A DNA stretch of 27,169 nt from CAYSCX01 sp964429575 (GCA_964429575.1 CAYSCX010000032.1:1-27169), one strand, 5' to 3'; numbered from the stretch's first letter, positions 7,423 to 14,576 are shown. The notes: a model not told the origin generated them from the sequence alone. Program-made: numbers and translations.

Positions 7423-8436
7423 TCAACGTCTCGATGCTGCCGCGGACTCAAAGGTCGTGGAGTCGGTGGAGCGCGGCCAATCGGAGGTAGTCCATGCGCT
7501 GCCGTCCGCGGCAAGCAGCAGCGCGCCGGTGCCGGTTTGGCGTTCGATGAGCGCGATGCCGTCGTGCCCACCCAAGATGAGAAGCGCCTTCGAGAGTGCT
7601 TCGGCTTGCGTCGCGTTCGAGGCGATTACGCAAGCCTCGAGATCGCGTACCAGCGGGCGGCCGCTGCGTGGATCGATCACGTGCGCGACGCGGCGCCGGC
7701 CGGCGCCGCTGAAGCTGGATGACACCGACAGCGCGCGGTCGTACAACCTGATTGATCGGGAGAAACCTCCGGCCAGATCGCGCAGCGCGACTGTCCAGCC
7801 TCGCGCGCCGGGCGGAGCACCGAGCGCCCAAATGCTGCTTTGTCCGAAGCTCAGGTATGCGCGCGTGACACCGCGCCGGCAGAGGATCGCAACGATGCGA
7901 TCGAGCGCGTAGCCCTTCGCGATGCCGCTCAAGTCGAGTGCCATGCCGGCGCGCGCGAGTTCGACGGTCGCGTCGTTGTGAACGATGATCTTTTCGCTGC
8001 CGACGAGCGCACGCGCGCGCGAAAGATCGGGCAGCTCGGCCGCTTCGTAACTCGAGGCTGCACCGCTCCACAACGAAACAAGCGGGCCAACGGTGACATC
8101 GAATGTCCCACGCGTGAGTCGCGAGTAACCGAGCGCAGCGGCGAGCAGTTCGGCGAGTTCCGGAGGCACCCGCTGTCCGCCCTCGCCTGCCGCGCGGTTT
8201 AGCTGCATCAGCGCGCTCCGATCATTGTATGTGGTCATCATCGCGTCGAGCCGCGCCGCCTCGGCGAACGCCATCTCAAGCAATGCGCCGCCGGTGGCGC
8301 GATCCGGCGCATAGATGGTCGCCTCGAGCACGGTCCCCATCACGTAGCGCCCGCCGGTCACGGCAACGTCGCCATGTGCGGCTCCCGGAGCCAGCATGAG
8401 CGCGCAGATCAAGAATGTTTCGGCGGCACGAATCAT
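7423..8436 (-). CDS. apbE: FAD:protein FMN transferase (ApbE family)
   Basis: This is a 337-residue exported flavin transferase that attaches FMN through a phosphoester bond to a Thr/Ser of target proteins outside the cytoplasm. A signal peptide covers residues 1-22 (cleavage near AHG-D). Motifs are RYVMGTVLEAT (30-40), GTFDVTVGPL (110-119), DLSGIAKGYALD (168-179), a variant FGQSSIWALG (197-206) and HVIDPRSGRP (252-261). In the last block the usual D..T metal-binding pair of ADALATAL-type sequences is replaced by Glu279 and Lys283 in AEALSKALLILG, so metal binding may differ. The likely target is the FMN-binding-domain protein two genes upstream; the membrane-protein gene between them ends 13 bases before this ATG. 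Confidence 0.92.
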   Translation of the reverse strand: MIRAAETFLICALMLAPGAAHGDVAVTGGRYVMGTVLEATIYAPDRATGGALLEMAFAEAARLDAMMTTYNDRSALMQLNRAAGEGGQRVPPELAELLAAALGYSRLTRGTFDVTVGPLVSLWSGAASSYEAAELPDLSRARALVGSEKIIVHNDATVELARAGMALDLSGIAKGYALDRIVAILCRRGVTRAYLSFGQSSIWALGAPPGARGWTVALRDLAGGFSRSIRLYDRALSVSSSFSGAGRRRVAHVIDPRSGRPLVRDLEACVIASNATQAEALSKALLILGGHDGIALIERQTGTGALLLAADGSAWTTSDWPRSTDSTTFESAAASRR

Positions 8437-8449
8437 CGCCGTTCGACAT

Positions 8450-8992
8450 TCACTGGGGCGCGCCGCTCGAATCAGTCAGCTCGTTTGCGTCGTCACCGTT
8501 GTCGATGAATGGCTCTGGTGGCACCGCGATCACCGACCACAGGCTGACGACGATCAGAACGGCGAGACTCACTTGGAGCGTGACGAATCCAGCGATCTTG
8601 AGGTAGGCAAAAGACGGACTTACGAATCGGATGAGCCAGCCGGCGCCTTCATCGGCGATTCCTGCGATGAACGGCACCACGATCAGCCATGCCTTGAGGC
8701 GCAAATCGAGCGGCACGAACAGCATCAGATGAGTGAGTGTGAGCAGCAGGATGCCCATCGCGAAAAGATGGAAATGGGAAATTTCCAGAAGCACTGCGTA
8801 GCTGCGCGGTCCGAGATAGCGCTGCTCGGAGCCGAGATAGTATTCAACCACCGACTGGTAGGTAAGTCCCATGCGGCTGAAGTAGAGCAGCGCGTTCGTC
8901 ATCCAGAGCAGGATCACATAGACGAGGAACATCACGATGATCGTTTGAAGGAGGCGGTTGCGCCGCCACTCGCCGGTGATCATGAAGCGCAT
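8450..8992 (-). CDS. Four-helix membrane protein of the flavinylation cassette
   Basis: This is a 180-residue integral membrane protein I do not recognise. Four hydrophobic helices are visible at about 14-38, 66-95, 101-123 and 129-157. Helix 2 carries His73, His75 and His88 (EISHFHLFAMG and LTLTH), the kind of spacing that can place haem ligands at both faces of the membrane. No other helix has a His, so haem binding would need a dimer or another partner. The C-terminal tail is acidic. The ATG overlaps the stop of the FMN-binding gene by one base (TGATG), and apbE follows after 13 bases. This tight coupling suggests it anchors, or exchanges electrons with, the exported flavoprotein. That role is inference. 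Confidence 0.75.
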   Translation of the reverse strand: MRFMITGEWRRNRLLQTIIVMFLVYVILLWMTNALLYFSRMGLTYQSVVEYYLGSEQRYLGPRSYAVLLEISHFHLFAMGILLLTLTHLMLFVPLDLRLKAWLIVVPFIAGIADEGAGWLIRFVSPSFAYLKIAGFVTLQVSLAVLIVVSLWSVIAVPPEPFIDNGDDANELTDSSGAPQ

Positions 8993-9540
8993 CAGCGGGC
9001 GCCCTTGAAGAGCACGGCGTAGAGCGCGAGCGAACGGCGCACCGCGGCGGTGACCGCCGCGGTGCTTAGCGTTGCGCCGGCGATCCCATTGATGTCGCCG
9101 CGCAGGCGGAGCGTGGGCGAGAGCGTCTTGCCGTCAAATTGGCGCATCCACGGATTGGGCGGCAGGTATTCGTCGGGTTCGTAAAAGGCGATGGTCTCGA
9201 TGCTCTTCACGCTGCCGTCCGGCGCGACGACGATCATGAACGTCGCCGGTAGCCTGCGCACAATGTCCGTATCCATGAATGCATAACCGATGGGCGACGA
9301 TGCTTTCATCGCGACGAACACCGTCGCGACCTTGGACGACGGCGGGGAGCCGGCGAGCTCCGCGATCTCGGCCAATTGCGCGTCGGCGAGCGCAAGGGTG
9401 CGCTTCTCGACCGAGTCGGCGCCGGGGAACGCCGCTCGGGCCGCGTCTTCCTTGGACTGGAAGACGCGGCCCGCCGAGGGCGAAGAGGTGATTGCAACCG
9501 CAAAGAGCGCGATTGCTGCGGCACAAGCTGCGCGGATCAT
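8992..9540 (-). CDS. Exported FMN-binding-domain protein, predicted ApbE substrate
   Basis: This is a 182-residue protein with a signal peptide (1-24) and an FMN_bind-type domain like those in NqrC, RnfG and NosR. The flavinylation signature is at the C-terminal side: Asp149, then IAGATLST with Thr157 as the expected acceptor. Upstream strands (VFVAMKASSPIGYAFM, TFMIVVAPDGSVKSIETI) are typical of the fold, as is the FYEPDEYLP loop. There is no membrane anchor beyond the signal, so the protein is probably periplasmic. The ATG at 9540 has only a weak upstream ribosome binding site. It is coupled to the four-helix membrane protein and lies one gene before apbE. A 179-base repeat-bearing gap separates it from the porin gene. 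Confidence 0.88.
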   Translation of the reverse strand: MIRAACAAAIALFAVAITSSPSAGRVFQSKEDAARAAFPGADSVEKRTLALADAQLAEIAELAGSPPSSKVATVFVAMKASSPIGYAFMDTDIVRRLPATFMIVVAPDGSVKSIETIAFYEPDEYLPPNPWMRQFDGKTLSPTLRLRGDINGIAGATLSTAAVTAAVRRSLALYAVLFKGAR

Positions 9541-9562
9541 CCGGGGTTCATCTTTGGATTCC

Positions 9563-9722
9563 TCAGCAGGCTGTTCAAGAAGGTATCTTCAACATCCTGC
9601 TCCCTCTCTCGCGTCTCCCCCAGAGGGGGAGAAGATTAGGAAGGCAGCCATCTTTCACGCATGGTGTTGAGCGCACAGTCGATGGAATCTTCGAACTCAC
9701 GGCCTTTCTCAACACCCTGCTA
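9563..9722. repeat. Imperfect long inverted repeat between porin and FMN-binding genes
   Basis: TCAGCAGGCTGTTCAAGAAGG at the left end (9563-9583) matches in reverse complement the right end (9703-9722, minus-strand TAGCAGGGTGTTGAGAAAGG) at about 15 of 20 bases, bounding a 160-base element. The TAG stop of the porin gene is the first three bases of the right arm. The same core word recurs at 23918-23955. A compact perfect hairpin lies inside (9614-9632). Confidence 0.5.
9614..9632. other. Perfect 8-bp hairpin
   Basis: TCTCCCCC (9614-9621), loop AGA and GGGGGAGA (9625-9632) form a perfect 8-bp stem inside the porin/FMN-binding gap. No T-run follows on either strand. It may be a REP-like unit, a processing site, or a pause point lowering expression of the downstream genes relative to the porin. 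Confidence 0.5.
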
Positions 9723-11297
9723 GAAACCGAATCCGACTCCGAACATGACCGAATGCAGATCCGATTCGTTCGGTCCCGCCGGGATGAAATTGGTGACCTG
9801 AGCGAGGCTCTTGTTCTGATTGGTCCAGGTGTATTCGTACGCGAGCTGGAGCACGACCAGCGGCGTCGGCCGGTACGCGAGACCCGCCGTGATGCGGTTG
9901 ACGATGCGGTTGTCGGTAGAAAAGCCGGTGAGCATGCCGTTGTTGAATGCGGCCTCCTCGACCAGCCCCTCGAGCCAGACCTGCTCCCACCTGAGCGTTG
10001 GGATGATCTGCGGATCGTTGAACTGCCACTCGAGGAACGTGCCGTTGAGGAAGCGGGGCCATGTGCTGTAGCGCGCCTCGAGCCAATAACCGATCTTGGT
10101 GCGCGCAAGGTTGGCGAGTTTGAATTTCACCTCCGTCTCGACGTCGCCGGTTTCGCCCTCGGACTCCTGGTCGCCGACCACCTGCGCGAATCCGCGCGCC
10201 ACGTTGGAGAGTCCCTCGAAGCGCGTGAAGACGCCCTCGCCCTCGAGCTGAAATGGTCCGTGGGTCGTGATGCCGTCGATGCCAATCGACCAAACGTTCT
10301 CGCTCGGCAGATACGACGGCGTGTAACGGCCCCAATAGAATGACGGCGCGATCTCGTGACCGGGTGCGGGCTGCCATGCAAGGCGTCCGGCGAGCGCCTT
10401 GGCGTTCTTGAAGTCCTGCGAGAACGTGCCGGTGGACGGCTGCACTTCGACCTCGGCCTCGAACTTCGCGGTGTCGCCGGTGCGAGTCTCGATGACGTTC
10501 TCAACTTCGGAATCAAGCGTCACGCCGTTCATCACGTAGACCTGATAGTCGAGCAACCCGAAGTCGCCGATATCGAGCCGGCCAAGGAAGCCGAGTCCCA
10601 GTTCATCCCATGCGGCGGTCGAGGGCAGCACCGGAACGCCGCGGTCGACCAGTGAACGTCGCGGCAGATTCCACAGATTGTCGTCGTGACGGAGGTTGAA
10701 TCGGCCGAGCGGCACCAGAATTCCGCCCGCGCGGAAGTTGAGCCACGGCATGATGTCGTACTGGACCCACGCCTGCTCAATTGCGAGTTCCGAGTCCGGC
10801 GTGCCCTCGATAGCCTGGACGACTTCAAGGCCGCCCTCGGTGCGTTGGAAGGTGGCGCGTTCGAGCTCAAGTTTGCGAAAACGTTCGTACTCGATTTCCG
10901 AGAAGAAGCGAATGCGCGGCGCGATTTTCGCGTCGGTGGTCAGCACCAGCCGCCGCAAGGTGAACGTGTTGCTCTCCTCTCGAAGAGAATTCGCCTCGTA
11001 GCGCCCCGAGCCGTAGCCGCCGACCTTGACGCGTTCGAACAGGCTCAGCGTCGTGTTGCGAAGCCCATCCACCATGTTCTGCGACTGCGACAGGCTCTCC
11101 TCGATTTTGCGCGCGGTTTCCTTGTCCTGCCGGGCCTGATCGGACTTAATCGCGACTAGTTCCTTCCTAAGCTCTTCAATCTGCTTCTCAAGCGCCTCGG
11201 TGCGGCTCGTCAGATCCGCACCCCACGCGGGCGCGGCGTACCCCGCCGCAGCAATCAGCGCGGCTACCATAAGCCCCATTCTCGAAAGCCTCGACAT
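9720..11297 (-). CDS. Outer-membrane beta-barrel porin (OprO/OprP-like)
   Basis: This is a 525-residue protein with a signal peptide (1-26, cleavage near AWG-A), then a coiled-coil segment (about 28-75, SRTEALEKQIEELRKELVAI), then a beta-barrel body of alternating strands. It includes RFFSEIEYERF, LGRFNLRHDDNLWNLPRR, YWLEARYSTWPRF and LQLAYEYTWTN, and ends in GVGFGF with the terminal Phe needed for barrel assembly. This architecture fits the Porin_O_P/phosphate-selective group, in which the coiled coil links to peptidoglycan or drives trimerisation. The start is supported by GGAGGAA seven bases before ATG. It precedes the FMN-binding, membrane and apbE genes. It may supply a substrate to that redox system, but its selectivity cannot be read. 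Confidence 0.85.
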   Translation of the reverse strand: MSRLSRMGLMVAALIAAAGYAAPAWGADLTSRTEALEKQIEELRKELVAIKSDQARQDKETARKIEESLSQSQNMVDGLRNTTLSLFERVKVGGYGSGRYEANSLREESNTFTLRRLVLTTDAKIAPRIRFFSEIEYERFRKLELERATFQRTEGGLEVVQAIEGTPDSELAIEQAWVQYDIMPWLNFRAGGILVPLGRFNLRHDDNLWNLPRRSLVDRGVPVLPSTAAWDELGLGFLGRLDIGDFGLLDYQVYVMNGVTLDSEVENVIETRTGDTAKFEAEVEVQPSTGTFSQDFKNAKALAGRLAWQPAPGHEIAPSFYWGRYTPSYLPSENVWSIGIDGITTHGPFQLEGEGVFTRFEGLSNVARGFAQVVGDQESEGETGDVETEVKFKLANLARTKIGYWLEARYSTWPRFLNGTFLEWQFNDPQIIPTLRWEQVWLEGLVEEAAFNNGMLTGFSTDNRIVNRITAGLAYRPTPLVVLQLAYEYTWTNQNKSLAQVTNFIPAGPNESDLHSVMFGVGFGF

Positions 11298-11364
11298 CGC
11301 GGTTCCTCCGTGGACGCTGTGTCGGGCTCCGGGCTCATGGCCGCCGGCCTCTCGCTAGTTCAAC

Positions 11365-11586
11365 TTAACCCCCTCCGCCGGTGCCGATGGCGCGAAGCTC
11401 GATTTGGGCGCCGTCGGCCAAGAGAAGATCGCCCGCCGCGATTACCACCGTGCGACGGCAGCCCCGGCATTTGATTTCGATGCCAGCGGGGACGGCGCGC
11501 GCGAGCAGCCGTCCGCAGCAACACCGAAGGTCGCCCGGCGGCGCCTTTTCGGGTGTTGTGGCCGCCTTGATGATTTTGAAATCCAT
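11365..11586 (-). CDS. Small Com-like zinc-ribbon protein
   Basis: This 73-residue protein carries two Cys knuckles, CCCGRLLARAV (from about residue 22) and IEIKCRGCRRTVVI. The arrangement resembles the Mu Com family of small zinc-finger translational regulators, where CxxC(G)RLL is followed by a second CxxC. The start is ATG 11586; an in-frame TTG two codons earlier is unlikely. No phage genes are visible around it, so it is more likely a stand-alone cellular nucleic-acid-binding or metal-binding protein. It lies 67 bases upstream of the porin gene on the same strand. Confidence 0.65.
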   Translation of the reverse strand: MDFKIIKAATTPEKAPPGDLRCCCGRLLARAVPAGIEIKCRGCRRTVVIAAGDLLLADGAQIELRAIGTGGGG

Positions 11587-11720
11587 TCTCAACTTGCCAA
11601 CAGAGATATCGTCCTACGCCTCGCGGTGTCAAGCAGTGCTTGGCGGAGCGAGAGCCTGCCCTGAGCCTGTCAAAGCGTCGCTCGTCGGTTGCCACCTTGC
11701 TCTGACCCCTCTCCCGCTTC

Positions 11721-11826
11721 CGTAGGGGCGCACGGCTGTGCGCCCTTCTTCTCAACCAACCCGACCAACGGGAGCGGTTGCATGCCGACGCCTCACTTCA
11801 TGTTATTGGGAGTCGCGGCTCGCGAG
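11721..11826 (+). repeat. Dispersed intergenic repeat, copy A
   Basis: This element of about 106 bases begins CGTAGGGGCGCACGG, with a perfect hairpin GGGCGCAC-GGCT-GTGCGCCC, followed by AACCCGACCAACGGGAGC and ACTTCATGTTATTGGG. A reverse-orientation copy lies at 16505-16613 with long identical blocks and one more variable stretch. It occupies the gap 11587-11860 between the MFS and zinc-ribbon genes. That gap also holds the REP-like word CCCTGAGCCTGTCAAAG (about 11660). Confidence 0.75.
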
Positions 11827-11860
11827 CGGGTAAGGGTCATCACAACTCCACGACCCAAAC

Positions 11861-13153
11861 TCACGTCAGTCTCTTTCTGTCATTCAGGGCGCAGTCCGTG
11901 GAGCGACCGAGCGGGGACACCGTCAGCCAAACCGCCGATGCGCCGATGCCAATCGCGCCGATCACCAGCGCCGGGCGAAGTCCGGCAAGTTCGCCCACCG
12001 CGCCGCCCGCAAGCGCTCCCAGCAGCGCGGCCGCCTGCGCGAGAAATCGCAACGTCGCATTGACGCGGCCGAGCATGCGTTCCTCGGCAATCGATTGGGC
12101 GAGGCTGATCGCATTGATCTCGTAGAGTGTGCCCGCGGAGTCGCCCAGCAGCTGATGCGCAACCAAAAATGTGACGGCGAACAGCCCGGCGCCCGACGCC
12201 ATCGGAATGAACATCATCGCGATGCCCTCGATGACCAGGCTCGCGATCATCGACCCGCCGACGCCGAGCCACCCCGTCACGCGCCCCGCCGCGAGCGCGC
12301 CGAGCAGCGCACTCGCTCCACCGACGCCGAAGATCAATCCGAGAACGCCCGGAGACAAGCCAAGCGAGTTCACGACGTAGAGCATGTACGCCGCGCCGAA
12401 CACACCGAGTGAAAACGTCACGGTCGCATTGGTGAGCGCGATCGCGCGAAGACGCGCGTCGTGCGCAACCGCGCGTGCACCGCCGGCAATTTCGCGGAGT
12501 ATACCGTCGCGTTGTCGGCGATGATCGGGGCGCGCCTCCTCAGCGCGAATCGCCGCAATCGCACCGGCTGAAAACACAAACGTGAGAGCGTCCACCAGGA
12601 TCGCGAACGGCGCGCTCAACCACTGCACCAGCCACCCAGCGAGTCCGAAGCCGGCGACTTCGGCGACGGCGGAACTCGCCGTAAGCTTCGAATTGGCCTC
12701 GATGAGCTGCTCGCGTGCGACCAGTGAGGGCAGATAGGAGCGGTAGGCGACATCGAACGCGACGTCCAGTATCGCGACCACGAACATCACGGCGTAGAGA
12801 TGTTCGATTCGAAGCGTCGCGGCGAACGCGGCAAGCGGTATGGTTGCGAGCAGGAGTGCCCGCGCAATGTCGGCGCCGATTAGAATCGGACGGCGTGCAA
12901 GCCGGTCAACCCAGACTCCCGCAAACAGACTGACAGCAAGCGCCGGTGCGATACGCGCCGCGGCCAGCAGGCCCATCTGCATCGGCGTCGCACCGAGCAC
13001 TATCACCGCGGCGAAACTGAGCGCGACCCCGCCCATCCGGGATCCGAATTGCGAAACCGTCTCGCCCACCCACAGCCGCATGAAGCCGGGGTTGTCGCGA
13101 AGACGCGCGGGCGCAAAGCCGCGTGAGATTTGTATGTCACTCTGATCCGTCAC
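11861..13153 (-). CDS. MFS transporter (MFS_3, EntS/Mef-like exporter)
   Basis: This is a 430-residue, 12-helix major facilitator protein. The N-terminal half has FMRLWVGETVSQFGSRMGGVAL and the loop 2-3 motif GVWVDRLARRPILI, the hallmark of the EntS/macrolide-efflux branch that exports siderophores or drugs by proton antiport. The mid-loop and second half (GLIFGVGGASALLGALAAGRV) are typical. The start is a GTG at 13153 just after a leader peptide and a strong terminator, which suggests conditional read-through. The last codons (CALNDRKRLT) run into sequence that looks like an intergenic repeat (GTCATTCAGGGCGCAG at 11879-11894), so the C-terminus may be altered by it. The substrate is unknown. 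Confidence 0.9.
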   Translation of the reverse strand: MTDQSDIQISRGFAPARLRDNPGFMRLWVGETVSQFGSRMGGVALSFAAVIVLGATPMQMGLLAAARIAPALAVSLFAGVWVDRLARRPILIGADIARALLLATIPLAAFAATLRIEHLYAVMFVVAILDVAFDVAYRSYLPSLVAREQLIEANSKLTASSAVAEVAGFGLAGWLVQWLSAPFAILVDALTFVFSAGAIAAIRAEEARPDHRRQRDGILREIAGGARAVAHDARLRAIALTNATVTFSLGVFGAAYMLYVVNSLGLSPGVLGLIFGVGGASALLGALAAGRVTGWLGVGGSMIASLVIEGIAMMFIPMASGAGLFAVTFLVAHQLLGDSAGTLYEINAISLAQSIAEERMLGRVNATLRFLAQAAALLGALAGGAVGELAGLRPALVIGAIGIGASAVWLTVSPLGRSTDCALNDRKRLT

Positions 13154-13168
13154 GAGTCACCACTTCCG

Positions 13169-13207
13169 AAAAATGAAAGAGCCCCGGGCTTCGCTGCCCG
13201 AGGCTCT
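13169..13207 (-). terminator. Intrinsic terminator / putative attenuator before the MFS gene
   Basis: On the minus strand, AGAGCC-T-CGGGC pairs with GCCCG-G-GGCTCT around a six-base loop (13178-13207; one internal mismatch). It is followed by TTTCATTTTT (13178-13169). It ends only about 16 bases before the MFS start codon and about 24 bases after a 13-codon open frame. It would stop transcription arriving from the quinone oxidoreductase side unless read through. Confidence 0.75.
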
Positions 13208-13230
13208 AAAGTTCAAGGGTCGAAGTTTGT

Positions 13231-13272
13231 TCAGTCGGTGAGCGTGCCTTTCTGTGGCGTGGTGGCTGGCAT
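13231..13272 (-). CDS. Putative 13-residue leader peptide
   Basis: The frame encodes MPATTPQKGTLTD and a TGA stop, with AAGGGGG (13281-13287) seven to eight bases before ATG, a better ribosome binding site than many genes here. Four of 13 residues are Thr and two are Pro. It is followed at once by the strong terminator hairpin and then the MFS gene, the classical layout of ribosome-mediated attenuation or of drug-inducible uORFs. It could be chance; the combination of ribosome binding site, frame and terminator is the evidence. Confidence 0.45.
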   Translation of the reverse strand: MPATTPQKGTLTD

Positions 13273-13293
13273 GGGACGGACCCCCTTATGATT

Positions 13294-13312
13294 CGGGCGA
13301 AGCTATCGCCCG
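13294..13312. other. Hairpin just upstream of the leader peptide
   Basis: CGGGCGA (13294-13300) and TCGCCCG (13306-13312) form a perfect 7-bp stem with a five-base loop. It lies about 7 bases upstream of the leader-peptide ribosome binding site on the minus strand and about 30 bases after the quinone oxidoreductase stop. It may protect the 5' end of a leader transcript or mark the end of the upstream message. It has no T-run. Confidence 0.45.
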
Positions 13313-13341
13313 ACGTGCGGCCAGTCAAGCTGGCGCCGCGG

Positions 13342-14322
13342 TCATGCGAATCGAAGCACGATCTTTCCGAAGTGCTCGCTGCGCTGCATGATGCGATGCG
13401 CCTCGGGGGCGTCGGCGGCGGGCAGCGCTTTGTAAATCGGCGGACGGAGCCGGCCCGCCTCGAGTGCCGCGCCGAAACGTTCGAGAAACGCCGACACGAT
13501 CTGCGCCTTTTCCTCGACTGGCCGCGATCGCAACGTCGATCCGACAATCGTCAGGTGGCGGCGCAGCACCGGCATGAGATCGACCTCGCCGCGCGTCCCT
13601 TTCATCGCGCCGATCAACACCAGCCTTCCACCCTGCGCGAGCGAATCGAGATTTTGCGCAAGGTAATCCGCGCCGATGTGGTCAAGCACCACGTCAACGC
13701 CGCGGCCGTTGGTCGCGGACTTTACGTGCGGCGCGAACGGACCCTTGTTGTAATTGATCGCGATATCCGCGCCGAGCTTGAGGCACGAGTTACACTTATC
13801 ATCCGATCCGGCAGTGACGATCGAACGAATGCCCGCTTCCTTCAGCAGCAAAATCGCGGCGGTGCCGACGCCGCTGCCGCCGCCATGCACGAGCACGCTG
13901 TCCCCCTTTTGCGCGCGCGCCAACTGAAAGATGTTGAGAAACGCGGTGAGGAACACTTCGGGCAGCGCGGCAGCCTCGTCATCGTTGAGGGCGGCAGGCA
14001 CCTTCATCGCAGAGCCGAAATGCACGGCGGCCTTTTCGGCGTAGCCGCCGCCCGCGAGCAGCGCCATCGCGCGATCGCCGGGCTTCCATCCCTTCACTTC
14101 CGCGCCGACGGCGATCACCTCGCCCGCGCATTCGAGTCCGATTATCTCCGATGCGCCCGGCGGCGGCGGATAGAACCCTTGGCGCTGTAGCAGGTCGGCG
14201 CGATTGATTCCCGCTGCGTGAACGCGAATCAGCAACTCGCGCGGCGACGGCACCGGGTCCGGCACGTCACCGATCTTGAGAACCGACTCGTCGCCCGGCT
14301 TCTCGGCAATGACAGCTTTCAT
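13342..14322 (-). CDS. NAD(P)H quinone oxidoreductase, PIG3/zeta-crystallin type
   Basis: This is a 326-residue zinc-free MDR-superfamily enzyme. It opens MKAVIAEKPG, then has AAGINRADLLQRQGFYPPPPG (36-56), the PIG3 signature, GLECAGEVIAVG, and LPEVFLTAFLNIFQLA. The nucleotide-binding loop is VLVHGGGSGVGTAAI, and YNKGPFA and DVVLDHIGADYLAQNL follow. Such enzymes reduce quinones or activated alkenes with NADPH. The ATG is preceded by a perfect TATAAT at 14331-14336, only eight bases upstream, so the transcript probably begins at or just before the start codon. It is the last minus-strand gene before the plus-strand DUF3644 gene. Confidence 0.92.
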   Translation of the reverse strand: MKAVIAEKPGDESVLKIGDVPDPVPSPRELLIRVHAAGINRADLLQRQGFYPPPPGASEIIGLECAGEVIAVGAEVKGWKPGDRAMALLAGGGYAEKAAVHFGSAMKVPAALNDDEAAALPEVFLTAFLNIFQLARAQKGDSVLVHGGGSGVGTAAILLLKEAGIRSIVTAGSDDKCNSCLKLGADIAINYNKGPFAPHVKSATNGRGVDVVLDHIGADYLAQNLDSLAQGGRLVLIGAMKGTRGEVDLMPVLRRHLTIVGSTLRSRPVEEKAQIVSAFLERFGAALEAGRLRPPIYKALPAADAPEAHRIMQRSEHFGKIVLRFA

Positions 14323-14330
14323 GGCGCGCC

Positions 14331-14336
14331 ATTATA
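14331..14336 (-). promoter_or_regulatory. -10 element placing the PIG3 transcript start at the ATG
   Basis: A perfect TATAAT on the minus strand ends eight bases before the ATG at 14322. A start site 6-8 bases downstream falls on or beside the initiation codon, and no ribosome binding site is present. Both point to leaderless translation. The -35 region is weak (GAACGG at 17 bases). Confidence 0.5.
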
Positions 14337-14539
14337 TCGCTCTCAGTGCCAAGCCGTTCTACAAACGAGGTGGACCGGAGCGCTTCCCACGGAGCGCACG
14401 TTTCGCTCTTCAGTGAACTGGCGAGGCGTCTATCGTCTCGCGGTGGCCTCGGTGCTGCCTTCCTCGTTAGCACTATTCGGATGTCGATGACCGCTGCGGC
14501 CAAGCGGCATCCGTCGAAACGGAGCCACTGCTAGTGGAA

Positions 14540-14568
14540 TTGCCAGCGAGAGGTGCGGAGGCTATGAA
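14540..14568 (+). promoter_or_regulatory. Predicted sigma70 promoter of the DUF3644 gene
   Basis: TTGCCA (14540-14545), a 17-base spacer and TATGAA (14563-14568) match five and four of six consensus positions. The expected start site, near 14575, is two bases before the ATG. The GGAGG at 14557-14561 lies inside the promoter spacer and would not be in the transcript, so this message also appears leaderless. Confidence 0.45.
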
Positions 14569-14576
14569 CTGATGGC

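Noticed and set aside
9492..10343. 283-codon plus-strand frame
   Set aside because: Antisense to the porin and FMN-binding genes; Arg/Glu-rich shadow.
13288..14190. Long plus-strand open frame (300 codons) opposite the quinone oxidoreductase
   Set aside because: It is antisense to a clear enzyme gene, Arg-rich, has no domain, and arises from G+C-rich third positions.
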